A DNA stretch of 64,000 bases, from NCBI RefSeq assembly GCF_030269925.1, contig NC_085111.1, positions 3,340,142 through 3,404,141 on the forward strand. Reading direction: 5' to 3'. This document shows, in pieces, positions 46,605 to 58,199 of this stretch. The number at the start of each line of letters is the position of its first letter. Position 1 is the first letter of the stretch. The position numbers and the translations under genes were made by a program. The notes under the pieces are model-generated. The model made no database searches. It saw nothing but the letters and a program-made list of their open reading frames with translations, and was not told the origin of the DNA. Source of the stretch: Bombyx mori (Eukaryota > Arthropoda > Insecta > Lepidoptera > Bombycidae).

Positions 46605-47140
46605 ATTGCATTTTAAAATTGTTTTGTTTAGGTACTTCTTTTTAGAAAATCCATCGTGTAGCCTTTGGACGAGTAAACGAAAAAGTGAAGATCTTCCACC
46701 TAGCCTATGTACATAGTTGTGGGATAGACCAACGATTCGAATGTTATTGTTAGGAACTTGTACGCAATACTAGCTTGAACCTCTTGCCTTTAACGAAATT
46801 CAGGCATCTGTCAAATGCCTTATGTTCTTGGCTACCCCATTACACATTAAAAAAAGACGATAATTTTCGTTCTAAAAAGTTTTGCTGCATCTACCGTTCC
46901 GTCTAGCTGCCTATAGGTCGCAACTTTGAGAGACTTACTAATTAGACTATTACTAATTATATATTAAATTTTAAAGGCTTACTTCACAGATCACCTAAAC
47001 ACAATCTAACACTCGTCTAAGTCGAATATCGACAGATATATATGTAAAATGACGGTACTGTATCTGTTTGAAGCTGTATCTGTTATCACGAAGCTGATAT
47101 GCTTTAGAGTCTGAAAAGTAAGGCGGCTTGGTGTCTAAGC

Positions 47141-47515
47141 TCCTTTTTTTCCCTACCTAAGCTGGTAGCCTTGAGAGGCTATTCCAGCGTAACCCTAACT
47201 AGTAGGTGAGCTCACGGGGCTCAAACCTGATGATGTTGCTACACGAACCCTAGCAAGAGCTGTGCTTCGCAGAATCTACCACCGGATCGGAAACGCGACC
47301 CACTGAGAAGATCCGGCGAGAAACTCAGTGGGCTGTGTCTGGGAGTTAATTTACTCGTCGAGCCCTTCGTCACAAGCGACGGGTTCGACGAGAACGGTGA
47401 CCGGTGCTTGAAGTACCTAAAAGCACCGTTAGTGGATCGGGAGGATCCGAGATGACGTGTTTTGGGCGACGTCGACTGCTTTCCATTCTGTCCGCAGGAT
47501 CGGGAATGAAAAACT
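47141..47515 (-). repeat. BMC1-like LINE 3' fragment
   Basis: Minus-strand copy nearly collinear with 8283-8640 over its whole length, with T run at the left end. It ends at the same ATCGGGAATG word, suggesting a shared 5'-truncation region. Confidence 0.8.
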
Positions 47516-48004
47516 CCTAATAAGCTCATATAACTACTAATACTTAATAAGATGTGCCCAACTTACTTCATCTGATCATCTGCTCCCACCATAACAGTTG
47601 ATACACTCACAAATAAATATCTAGTAGGTAATTAATACTCGTAATTTTTCAATTCACTATTTACATACAATCCAAAGAACAGACTTACTTGCAAGGCAAA
47701 TGGAAATAAAGGATTCATTGAGGCTGGATAAAAGTCAATACGGACGAAGCGGATATTTCATTCAAAAAATCATCACAAATGAACAGCACCTTAGATTCGA
47801 ACACAGGAAAAGAAATCCAAATGGGAACCAGAGAGATCCAAAACCAGAGAACACGGGTTTAGAGTATAATTAAGTGAAAATTATACGGCAATTGGTCTGT
47901 ATAAGAAAATAGCCTCTAAAAAGAGACCTCATTAGAATAGGTTAGAGGAAGTCTTTCCTGGGCACACTGAATTAAAAAGTATTGCAATTATTAAAATATA
48001 CATT

Positions 48005-48202
48005 AAAAGTCTGCCCAGTCGAACCCGTCGCTTGCGAAGAAGAGCTCCGCGAGTAAATTAACCCACAGACACAGCCCACTGAGTTTCTTGCCGGATCTTC
48101 TCAGTGGGTCGCGTTTCTGATTCGGCGGTAGATTCTGCGAAGCTCTGCTCTTGCTAGGGTTCGTGTTAGCAACAACATCAGGGTTGAGCCCCGGAACTCA
48201 AA
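48005..48202 (+). repeat. BMC1-like LINE 3' fragment
   Basis: Plus-strand copy of the middle of the family (AACCCGTCGCTTGCGA to GGGTTGAGCCCC), without an A tail. Confidence 0.72.
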
Positions 48203-48541
48203 CACATTTTTACACAATAGATGCCGCCCACCACCTTGACACTTGAGGCCGAAGTACTATCTTTATTATAAAGCGATTGTCACATGGTTAAAACTCGAAC
48301 ATTTGCTTGCTTCGCGGCGGAAATAGACAGTATGTAGTACAAACCCGTACGAGCTTACGATATTGAATATCATCAGTAGGTAAATTAATAGGTATTATAA
48401 ACTTCCATAGGTTCATAAAATACTGTATAATTATTTGAAGCAGTCTTTTTGCGGTCACAATAAGGCTTGGCTTGTTAGTTTAAATTAAGGATGATAATTA
48501 ATCTATATCAAGCTCTATAAGAGCCTTGTGGTAAAAACTAT

Positions 48542-48788
48542 GACTGGTGGTAGGACCTCTTGTGAGTCCGCGCGGGTAGGTACCACCACCCTGCCTATTT
48601 CTGCCGTGAAGCAGTAAGGCGTTTCGGTTTGAAGGGTGGGGCAGTCGTTGTAACAATATTTGAGACTTTGAACTTATATCTCAAGGTAAGTGGCGGCATT
48701 TTCGTTGTAGATGTCTATGGGCTCCAGTAACCACTTAACACCAGGTGGGCTGTGAGCTCATCTACCCATCTAAGCAATAAATAAAAAA
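48542..48788 (+). repeat. Bm1 SINE, 5'-truncated
   Basis: Starts GACTGGTGGTAGGACC and ends in the CTAAGCAATAAATAAAAAA tail. Confidence 0.87.
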
Positions 48789-49104
48789 CTATTCAACGTA
48801 TAACTCATACCTTTCCATACGAAAATTCCACCCGAAATAGTCTGTGCCAAGTCCTGTGCCTAAGGAATGAACACTCGCGTATGTAGAGAGTATTTATATA
48901 TTTCAGGGAAATTTATATAGGTATTTCAATGATACTCATAGCGCGGCGGTAGCAAACACAGAACATAAGATATTTGACAGATACCGTAATCGGTACATAC
49001 AACAATACAATAATTTATAAAAATATCAATTATTCATCCAAATACTATATTTTATCACCTTCAAAACATGCTCGCTCAGAAACCAACCAACCTTACGCCA
49101 AAGA

Positions 49105-49710
49105 ATAATTCAATCATCAAAATATTTTTTAAACGCTTTCTCCGGTTTGTTTATTAGTTTGCATGTCGAACTCGTAAGCCCACGTCTCGTCACCAGCAAC
49201 AATACGTTTCATGAATGTTGGCTCGGAATTGACTCATTCTAGCATGTCCTTAGCAACTCTTAAGCGATTGAGTTTATTGAGAAAATTCAGGTCTTTTGGG
49301 ATAATGGTAAAAAATTTAAAATGGTACGGTAATATCGACTCGTGAAACAGAACGTTCGGGACTAAGTATCTCTCTCAAGTTTGAATGGGGATTTTCAGTT
49401 AGTATATTATATCCTTCACTTTTGCGATAATAAGTTATAGCTATAAGTTGCAGATTATGAGGCCTACCAGAGCGAGCCAAGTCTTCTATCACATCTGGAC
49501 CGCTTTTAAACGCTTTGTACCACTGACAATCACGTGTTTTCTCTAGGTCGACTCACCATAATCCTTCTCTAACATTTTCAATGACCCCGAACATGAAACT
49601 CCATTGGAAATGCAAAATTTAAGACAAACTCTATGTTCGATGTTTTGGTCCATTATGAAATTCGAAATACACACTAGATCTGATATAATTAAAAAACAGC
49701 ACTGTATTTA
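49105..49710 (-). pseudogene. Decayed mariner-family transposase relic
   Basis: On the minus strand, fragments in different frames read DVIEDLARSGRPH, NPHSNLREIL, SVSRVDI, then PKRPEFSQ, and GDETWAYEFDMQTN, which is the first catalytic Asp region of mariner transposases. The order is correct but stops and shifts are frequent. The GDETW form differs from the CDEKW form at 35.9 kb, so this is another mariner subfamily. Confidence 0.75.
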
Positions 49711-50191
49711 ATCCAAGCAACAAATGCAACTAGAACTCCGCGCCTAAATGGAAAACAATTGTGCCAACCGAATATGTAACAAAAATAAAAATTAGCTTGG
49801 AACCATAAACAACATCCATTCCCGGTTCCTTTTTTGACTGAATGTGGTGTCTAAGCCTAAGGTGTTTAAACAATACCTATATAAATATTGGATAATTCTA
49901 ACTTGTAACTCAAAATGCAAACTCATGCAAAAATGGTATAACGGATTTGCATGACATCATGCACTGCTATGATAATTTCGACGCTCATCACCGATTCGTG
50001 ATTTTACAAATCGTTTTGTCGAATTTAGGTACCACAGTGACACAAGCAAATATTTATCCTGAGATAAGGCAATGCATTCCATTTTTGCCGACTTACAAAT
50101 TTAATGCTGGTGAATTCACAGGCACATCCTATTTCATATAGATAAAATTTGAATTTTAACGCAAGCATCAATGCTGCTAGGTATATGAATT

Positions 50192-50461
50192 TTGAATTCG
50201 GCGCGCATCGCGGTACCGTAAGTTTCGCGTAGTCGGTGTGGTGGAGCTCGATGGGGTTTAGTCGGTAGTCGTTCTGCGGGGCAAGTGCTTCACGCGCCTT
50301 TTTCAAGGCGTAGTCTCCTGTGAGAAATTGGGGGAGGTGAAGGACCTCGGCCCTTCTCTTCTCCCCTTCTTCCTCTCAGGAGGCGCCGGAGTTCGACATA
50401 GCCCGGTCCGTTACCCCCCTCGACCGGGTAAATGGAATCCCCAGCGTTAAAAAAAAAAAAA
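50192..50461 (+). mobile_element. Truncated GC-rich LINE 3' end
   Basis: A 270-bp GC-rich insert ending in 13 A residues and flanked by GTATATGAATT (50181-50191 and 50462-50472), an 11-bp duplication. The first 50 bp can be read as a C-terminus ending VVGVVELDGV and TAG, followed by a 3' UTR. Family not recognised; composition resembles R1-clade elements. Confidence 0.75.
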
Positions 50462-50714
50462 GTATATGAATTAGAAATTATTAGCAGAGTTATTCACGTA
50501 TGATAGTATATTTGCGCTTCTAAAACGAGTAAATCATTTAAAAGGCAGTGACTATTGTTGTATTGAAACTTCATTTAATAAATCTTTGATAAGTAATACT
50601 TAAATCAAATCCAATACCAAAGAGAAAAGCAAGTCACTGTTCATTAATTTAACTTATCAATACCAGCTCTATGTATTGATTTAAGAAAAATACTACACAA
50701 AAATTACTTAGTTT

Positions 50715-50720
50715 TTTATT
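50715..50720 (-). promoter_or_regulatory. Candidate polyadenylation signal of the IF1 gene
   Basis: AATAAA read on the minus strand, about 130 nt past the IF1 stop codon. The distance suits a short 3' UTR. It is a hexamer match in AT-rich DNA, so it could be chance. Confidence 0.45.
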
Positions 50721-50847
50721 TTGAAATTTAGTAACTAGAGAAAATAAAAGCCGGAGAGTTTACTTAAAACAATATAAATTTTATATTCTTCTTTGTTTTG
50801 TAGGAATATTCTTAGGCCTTCGAAAACTATCACTATCGATGTCCAGT

Positions 50848-52495
50848 TCATTGGGGCTTTTCAATGTCAGACATTTGTTCTTTGTGACGCCTGATCGCAT
50901 CCTCATGTCGTTTGATCTGCTCCTGGTGGAAGGCAATCTCCTTGTTCAAGTGCCCCTTCAGGTTTGCTAGTTGTTCCTTTTGCTGTCAATGAAAAAAACC
51001 CAGCTCAAATGTTGATTGATGATTAAGAAGGCATCTGTAGCCCATGTATTTCATATTAACTTCAGGAGCGATACTGTCCACGTGGGTAAGTACCACTGAC
51101 CTGACTAATCATTGATTCATATACAAAGTGTTCCCCCATTTATACAATTTAATTAATTGAAGCTTTAAATTCATGGTTGCCACTATAAAGTTGCTCCCAT
51201 TACCACAAAACATAATTTAGGGATTAGATCATTTTAATCTATAGAATAAATAAATAACACTGTTCTATTCTACTATTATACTCATAACTAAACCAAAAAC
51301 AGACAAGCGAAATCTAGTTTTTCAAGTTAACGCAGGATTTTCTGGCAGTAGCTCCACATTCGATTGAAGGTTAACAGAATATCTGTATCTTCTATCTATA
51401 TATATAAAAATGAATTGCTGTTCGTTAGTCTTGCTAAAATTCGAGAACGGCTGGACCGATTTGGCTAATTTTGGCCTTGAATTATTTGTGGAAGTCCAGA
51501 GAAGATTTAAAAGGATTAGATAAATTTGAAAATGCTGGGAATTTAATAAAAATAACAATTTTGTTTTCCTTTGTGGGTCCCCCGTCAGACAATTCCTTTT
51601 GTTTGTTTTAAGTTTATTTTATACAAAAGTTAGGTATTTTGTTTATCGATTGAGGCACTAGGAAGTCTGCCGGGTCAGCTAGTTTATAATAAAAGTGGTA
51701 TAGCCTTTCCAGCTTCCAAAGTTTACATCTTATGAGACTAAAATATTCTATACCTTCTTGTAGAAGTATTCATCTTCTCTAGCAGCTTCCATTTTACCGA
51801 AGGTACCACCGGCTTCTCGAATCGAACCACCACCACCACCACCCTTACCGGCTCCAGATCCAGGTTCGCCTGCATACATTCTATAATCAAATTATATTAA
51901 ATCCTACTATTGAGTTTAATATTTAATAAAAACATATTATTTGCCTTTCTGAGTTTTGCACATATATGGTTTAAGAATTTTAGGGTAAAAAGTTACTAAT
52001 AAATCATCTCAAATAATTTTTCTGAATCTATGATGTAAATTTTAAAAGATGGTTGTTTTTTTTTTAAATAAGAACTGAAATTACAAATATGGTTTAAATG
52101 GGGGATACAAATTGCCACACAATTAAAATATTATGATGATTCAGAGTTATTGTTTATTTTATTGCATCATTGACAATAGATGAGTAAATACCTAAATACC
52201 TACCTACCTACCATCTGTCTACTGAATGATTAAAAATGTGACTTTAAACAATGAAACTAAGAAATTGTTTTCATTTATTGCCATGCTCAAGTTTCTAGTC
52301 ACAATGTATTAAACAGTACTCAAAAACCAAAAATAATATCAATTTACGTTATTGCAAAAGTAAAAAACATTCTCTAAATGCGCTTTTCAAATTTGTTGCG
52401 TAACCTGCCGGCCGCTTGTGGCTCTTGCTAAGCCCTTACCTAACATTGACGATAGCACGCACGAATGACGTTCTTGTTTTGGGAAGGAAATTCAT
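50848..52495 (-). CDS. ATP synthase F1 inhibitor protein IF1, mitochondrial (3 exons)
   Basis: Three exons join to a complete 105-aa protein: 52440-52495 (18 codons plus AG), 51754-51880, and 50848-50982 ending in TGA. Donors are GTAAGG and GTATAG; both acceptors end in AG, and phases 2 and 0 fit exactly. The first exon gives a basic, hydroxylated, acid-free N-terminus typical of a matrix-targeting peptide (residues 1-19). Next comes a glycine run, then [12 protein letters not shown] and [11 protein letters not shown] (about residues 34-61), which is the minimal inhibitory segment of the IF1 family. Exon 3 is a charged, His-rich helix ([20 protein letters not shown]) that in known IF1 forms the antiparallel coiled-coil dimer with pH-sensing histidines. 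By family knowledge the protein blocks reverse ATP hydrolysis by F1Fo-ATPase when matrix pH falls. Length matches the usual 100-110 aa. Intron 2 carries a Helitron-like insertion. No lesion is seen, so this looks like a functional gene. Confidence 0.95.
51391..51682 (+). mobile_element. Helitron-like element in IF1 intron 2
   Basis: Same family as 34640-34929, on the strand opposite the IF1 gene. It is wholly inside the intron, 72 bp from the exon 2 donor, and does not touch either splice site. Confidence 0.8.
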
Positions 52496-52782
52496 GATTT
52501 TCGTTAATGTTTAAATTGTATCAAAATTCGCTGTGATTTTTCCAAATTATTCAGGATTTTCTATCAAGAATGAAAAACCAGCACACTTGACGTTTCTCAA
52601 AATATCACTATGCTCTTGAAGCGTTCGAAAACATCTACCAAGTACGTTTTGAAAATAATATTTTAAAATTGAATTTAAAAATTTGTTAAAAAAATATTTA
52701 AAACATTTTTTATACTTAAGGAAAAATGATTAAACAAGACTTATGTTAGAAATGTTAGAATTAAAGTAAACGAGAAAAAGAT
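52496..52782 (-). other. Short intergenic spacer between the Myb/SANT-like gene and IF1
   Basis: Only 287 bp separate the stop of the Myb/SANT-like gene from the IF1 start codon, on the same strand. The spacer must hold the 3' UTR and poly(A) site of the first gene and the promoter and 5' UTR of IF1, unless the two are co-transcribed. I see no AATAAA on the minus strand here and no clear TATA box; the DNA is plain AT-rich sequence. Confidence 0.6.
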
Positions 52783-55700
52783 TCAAACTAACGCCATCTG
52801 TTGTTTATTCACCCATAACACATGTTTTAGTTTTTGTTCAGCTATAATTTTATTTAATTCTGCAGTTTCTCGCATTGCTCTAATAACCTGCCTTTCTTCT
52901 TTTAAAGACTCCATCTTTATTTGCCTTTCCGTGCAGGTATATCTAAAAATGTGAGCGTGAAAATAGATAGGTCGAAACAAAATTTAATACATAGTTTAAA
53001 AAAAACGCTCTAGATGGCACTAAGCGTTTTGAGATACTAAATTTCAAAAATGTAATGGTACAATATCAGACAACTAACTTTAAGAATTCTTTCGCTTGAT
53101 TTCTGATCGTGTCATTCGTTTCATCATCAATATCTTCAAAGTCTGTCATTACTGATGCATGCCTTGATTTTTGTATGTTTTCTTCAACATCTCTGTTTTC
53201 TTCTAAAGCCATTTCAGTGTCATTGGCAGTCGAATCTTGCTCAGAAGTTGTACAAGAAGCTTCAAATTCTCGAGAATTTCTACTATTTCTATAAATTACT
53301 TCAAATGTAGACGAAGACGAACCATTTATATTTGTACCGCTGCAACATGACTGGTCAAGATCTCTAAATTAAGGAAAAAACATGTCAATTATTTTTTTGT
53401 TACTTAACAATACTTAGTATACGTACCCGAACGTAGATACCTAACCTTTGGGTACTGTGTATGAACGAAAAATACATCATAACTAGCTGACCCGGCAGAT
53501 TTCGTAGTGCCTCAATCGATAAATAAAAGACCTAAGCTTTTGTATAAAATAAACTTAAAACATAAAAAAGGAATCCGTCCGACGGGCGACACTTGAAAGG
53601 GAAAACAAATTGTTATTTTTATTTAATTCCAAGCATTTTTGTATTTATCTACCTTTTAAACCTTTTCTGGACTTTCACAAATAATTCAAGACCAAAATTA
53701 GCCAACTCGGTCCAGCCGTTCTCGAGTTTTAGCGAGACTAACGAACAGCAATTCATTAATAATAATGCATTACAAGAAATTGAAAGATGTAATCAGCGGT
53801 ATTCACCAGGAATTATTAAGTTGAACATCAGCTCATGCACTGCCATTGTTATGCCGCTTAATGTTTCGGTTTTATTTTTGTCAATATGAAAAATAACAAT
53901 TTTATGTTTTATTTCCGCATTTGGTAACTATTTCAGAGGGATCGAATTTAAACGATTCCGTCTCAAATACTAAGTATATGATCTATGATTCCGTTGCAAA
54001 AACGACAAACGTAAAAACTCAAGTTATTCTAAAAAACAAGTACCGTACCTACATACCTACCTCTATTACAAACCTATTACATACTTTAGAAATAAATTTA
54101 TAGACGTCGCTACATAACTGGTAATATGACAATTAATATACTCAATTCATATTAGAAATATTCTGAGCCGATATTGATTTATGATTTTTTTATCGGTAAT
54201 ATAGGCATTTCATCATTGCTTTTGGACCGTTAAAAAAGATTAATAATTATTTATCGTCACAGACACAAAAACGAGATGCGCTTAGAAAAAGCGTTTCGGT
54301 TTGAAGGGTGGGGCAGCCGTTGTAACTATACTTGAGACCTTAGAACTTATATCTCAAGCTGAGTGGCGCATTTGCGTTGAAGTTTTTTTTTTTTATTGCT
54401 TAGATGGTTGGACGAGCTCACAGCCCACCTGGTGTTAAGCGGTTACTGGAGCCCATAGACATCTACAACGTAAAATACGCCACCCACCTTGAGATATAAG
54501 TTCTAAGGTCTCAAGTATAGCAACGGCTGCCCCACCCTTCAAACCGAAATGTATTACTGCTTCACGGCAGAAATAGGCAGGGTGGTGATACACACCCGCG
54601 CGGACTCACAAGAGGTCCTACCACCAGTAATTACGCAAATTATAATTTTGCGGGTTTGATTTTTATTACACGATGTTATTCTTTCACCGTGGAAGTCAAT
54701 CGTGAACATTTGTTGAGTACGTATTTCATTAGAAAAATTGGTACCCGCGTGCGGGATTTGAACACCGGTGCATCGCTTCAACACGAATGCACCGGACTTC
54801 TTATCTTTAGGCCACGACGACTTCAAGATGTCTATGGGCTCCAGTAACCACTTAACACCAGGTGGGCTGTGAGCCCGTCCGAGTTCTTTATTGCTTAGAT
54901 GGGTACCTAAGCAATAAAAAAAAGCGGCATTGAAAAAAGCATTTTCATTATTTTGATTTTAATTACATACTAGATTTAATTATGCACAAATATCAAAGAA
55001 GCCGAAGCTATTATACTTACAGATTACCTCAAGAACTTGCGATTTTTACTATGTATAGAACGATTAAAATGTATAAGATAGAATTATTTGTGAATATATA
55101 CACTTCGAACAGTTAACAGTTTAAATTTATTCGATATACCTAATACTGAAGTACATTTGATACAACAATCAAAGCACACAGCAATACAAAAATGGAGTAT
55201 AATATATTATGATGAAACAAATCAAACAACATAAAAGTAGACACGATTAAAAAGACTTTTACTCGCGTTGACTTCGATAAGCTAGATTGGATTGGAAATG
55301 TAGTCAATTATAATAATAATAATATGATACATTTATCGCATTATTATTATTCATTTAGATTTTACCTTCTACGAATGTTGTGAATGGTGTCCACGATTTG
55401 CGGAATCTTTAAAGTAGGTAGGTATACATAATGTATTTATAATAAACAGGTTTTGTTGTAAACTATGAGAGACTCACTCGTCAACGGACTCCGTTTTAAT
55501 CTCCACATTAGTAGTGAGTCTTGTTTCATTAAGACTTTGATTTTCAACTTTTAAAATTCCGTCCTTGATAACCTCTAAAATATGACAAACTTCTAAAGAT
55601 TGCGGTGTGTACTTCTGAAAAAATTCTCCGTTCAAAGCGACCTCTTCTCGAGCGATCCTCTTCATGTTCTGCCATTGTGTTTTAACTTTCTTTATCGAGC

Positions 55701-55908
55701 TTCCTTGAAATTTGGTTCCATATTTTATCGATAATTCCCGTAAGATTTCGTTCCAAGCGATATCTTTCTCCTCGGAATAATTAGGCCCATTGTTATTTTT
55801 CGTAACGACGACATCTTTACGAACTTTTATTAATTCTAGAAGATATTGTTTCTCTGCTTGTGTCCAATTCGGGGTCCTTAAACGTCGATTGTTAGGCACT
55901 TTACCCAT
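52783..55908 (-). CDS. Myb/SANT-like (MSANTD/MADF-type) DNA-binding protein, 3 exons
   Basis: Exons 55478-55908, 53079-53363 and 52783-52942 join in phase (2 then 2) to about 291 aa. Donors are GTGAGT and GTTAGT; acceptors follow T-rich tracts ending TTTAG. Residues about 12-90 form a trihelical Myb/SANT-like domain: WTQAEKQYLLELI opens helix 1, AWNEILRELS is helix 2, and VKTQWQNMKRIAREE is the recognition helix. The middle exon is acidic and Ser/Thr-rich. The last exon is a charged helix (MESLKEERQVIRAM and following) likely to form a coiled coil. This layout is that of insect MSANTD3-like or zeste-like regulators, so nuclear DNA binding is inferred; the target is unknown. I chose the ATG at 55908 because it lies just before the domain in a good context (AAAATGG). 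An in-frame ATG at 55998 would add 30 residues including a CxxC pair. Intron 1 holds a Helitron and nested Bm1 copies. An unspliced reading would stop at 55474, just past the donor. Confidence 0.85.
53483..53760 (-). mobile_element. Helitron-like element in intron 1 of the Myb/SANT-like gene
   Basis: Minus-strand copy of the second family. The CTAGT end is at 53482-53486; the 5' end near 53760 is ragged. Confidence 0.76.
54291..54924 (+). mobile_element. Bm1 SINE interrupted by a second, full-length Bm1 in inverse orientation
   Basis: A plus-strand Bm1 (54291-54382 and about 54825-54890) is split at the CGTTG/ATGTCTATGG point by a minus-strand full-length Bm1 (54383-54822). The two tails face each other. 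All of it lies in intron 1 of the Myb/SANT-like gene. Confidence 0.85.
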
Positions 55909-55998
55909 TTTAAACGTATGCGACGGGTTGTGATTAATCTTCTGCAACGATTTGTTGCAAACAATACACTCAATGTCTAAAATTATTTGGTTCCACAT

Positions 55999-57159
55999 TT
56001 GAAAACAAATGAATGTACTTATAAATTATCGGTTTGACAAGCGACAGTTCAAAGGCATTAGTTAATTAAAAACTTATTTCTGAATTTTAAGTCTCATAGT
56101 TATTTGATTATTAGTATAATTATGAATTATGTGCTATTGACCAACATTAGTATCAATTCAAGTTGGCTTTGGAATGACCGTTTAAAAACATTTGAAATTT
56201 TGAATGTTAAAAATGTAGATAATCTATATTTGAATATAATGTAAGTCTAAGTAATCTTGGTAGTCTAACTGGCCAGTAGTATTTGCAAAATAAAATAAGA
56301 CTGGCAGTGAACCTTATTTTTCTTAAACTACGTTCAGCTTAGTACTATCAACCGAAATGAAAATTTTAATTAAAATCGCGGCTTTATGTTTTTCTATGAG
56401 AACCTATAAAGTTGTCGTCTAAAGAACTCTACGTCCAGTGTGTAAGTATCGAATCATGTCTGGCTATGGCGGTATTGAAGTTGCACAGGTAGGTCCGATT
56501 TTTCTCAGAATATACATATTCTACACATGTATTCCACGATGAAGGAATAACGTCATTTGATAAAAATCAAACCTGATGGTGGTGATGTACTGGTGCAAGG
56601 CATTCGTTGCGATTTAATTTTAGATAATAATATGTTCCAAATAAATTGAAATCAGTACGCATAATGAAACAGTAGAATAGCATGTATGTGTAGAAAAGTG
56701 TTTTTTTTTATCTATTTATCGGACATCTTGAAGTTGATGAAAATGACGTTTAAAGATTCCGTTACGTACAAACACATATAATGTACAAAAAAAGCTAATA
56801 AAAGCGTGTTAAAAAAAGTTTCATCACTACAATTCTCAGAAAACTGTATAATTAAAAAGGAGTTCATTATTATACAATCAGTATGACCTATTAAACACAG
56901 AACTTAGTCGATTTGTATTAAATAACAGGTCTTTAAAAAAACTAGAACATAAACGTGAACTGGCTTAAGCCGGTGTCGAATTGCTAAATAAATTAGTGCT
57001 TAATTCAGTAGGAAAACTAGGTTACACATTAAAAAATATTTTAATTTTAATAAAGTTTTTTTTTTTAGGTGCCAGCTCCGAACCTCGCACGATGTTCACG
57101 CACGTGAGGTGCGCGCGTTATATCCGGTGGCCGAAGATGGTAAAGACCCATTAAATTAC
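55999..57159. other. No further exon seen upstream of the Myb/SANT-like gene
   Basis: Should contain the promoter and 5' UTR of the Myb/SANT-like gene. No TATA box or initiator can be singled out. A Bm1 relic (GAAGGAATAACGTC) lies near 56530-56590. Confidence 0.5.
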
Positions 57160-57302
57160 TTTTTTTATTGCCCATTTTGTCAGACGAGCATTCGGCCCAT
57201 CGGGTGAGTGGTTACCGTCGCTCATGGATGTCAGCAACGCCAGAGGCAGAGCCAAGCCGCTACCTACCGTTTAATACTCTTCACGAGCCTTGTTTAAAGA
57301 AT
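57160..57302 (-). mobile_element. Jockey-type LINE 3' tail
   Basis: Same tail family as 59240-59400, somewhat diverged, on the minus strand with a short T run at its left end. Confidence 0.78.
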
Positions 57303-57405
57303 AATCCCATTGAGAATAACCCAACGTTAGCAAGGGGTCTAACAAGATGGGTCATGGGATAGGGCTTAGTCGATGGACGTCGTGGATAACAAACTCGTGG
57401 TTTGA

Positions 57406-57852
57406 TTTTTTTATTGCATTGCTGGATGTACGAGCTCACGGCCCACCTGATGTTAAATGGTTTCCGGAGTCCATAGACATCTACAACGCAAATGCTGCCA
57501 CCCACCATGAGATATGAGTTCTAAGGTCTCAGTATAGTTACAAGTTACAACGGCTGCTCTACCCTTCCAACTGAAACGCATTACTACTTCACGACAGAAA
57601 TGGGCAGGGTGGTAGTACCTACCCGTGCGGACTCACAAAAGGTCCTACCACCAGTACCTAATTACGCAAATTATAATTTTGCGGGTTTGATTTTTATTAC
57701 ATGATGTTATTCCTTCACCGTGGAAGTCAATCGAAAACATTTGTTAAGTACGTATTTCATTAAAAAAATTGGAACTTGCCATCGGGATTCGAGCACCGGT
57801 GCATCGCTAGATACGAATGCACCGGACATCTTATTATTTATGCCACGATGAC
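57406..57852 (-). mobile_element. Bm1 SINE, full length
   Basis: Complete minus-strand copy with a mutated head (TATTTATGCCACGATGA), so the A box is changed and transcription is doubtful. Confidence 0.9.
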
Positions 57853-58199
57853 TTCAGCAAAAGCTAAAAAGGCTACTAGTCTGTCCTTATGATTTAAAAA
57901 GTGATATTATTTAATTTACCCTCGTTAGGTACTAGAAATGAATTTTCTATATAAATTTTGATTAATCTACTATTCTTACTTTGAATACAAATATATTATA
58001 ATACAATCATTATTTTCGTATTAAAATTCGTAATTATGTCAAACCTGATTTAGTTTTGGATTGTTACTAGTAAATCAGTCGAACATAATTCACGATAATT
58101 ATTTATTTATTCATAGAAGTCGTGTATTTTCTATCAAGTGATTATATTTATTAAAGTATATTGATTTTATGTTTACGACTCATTTAATTAGTCTCCCAT

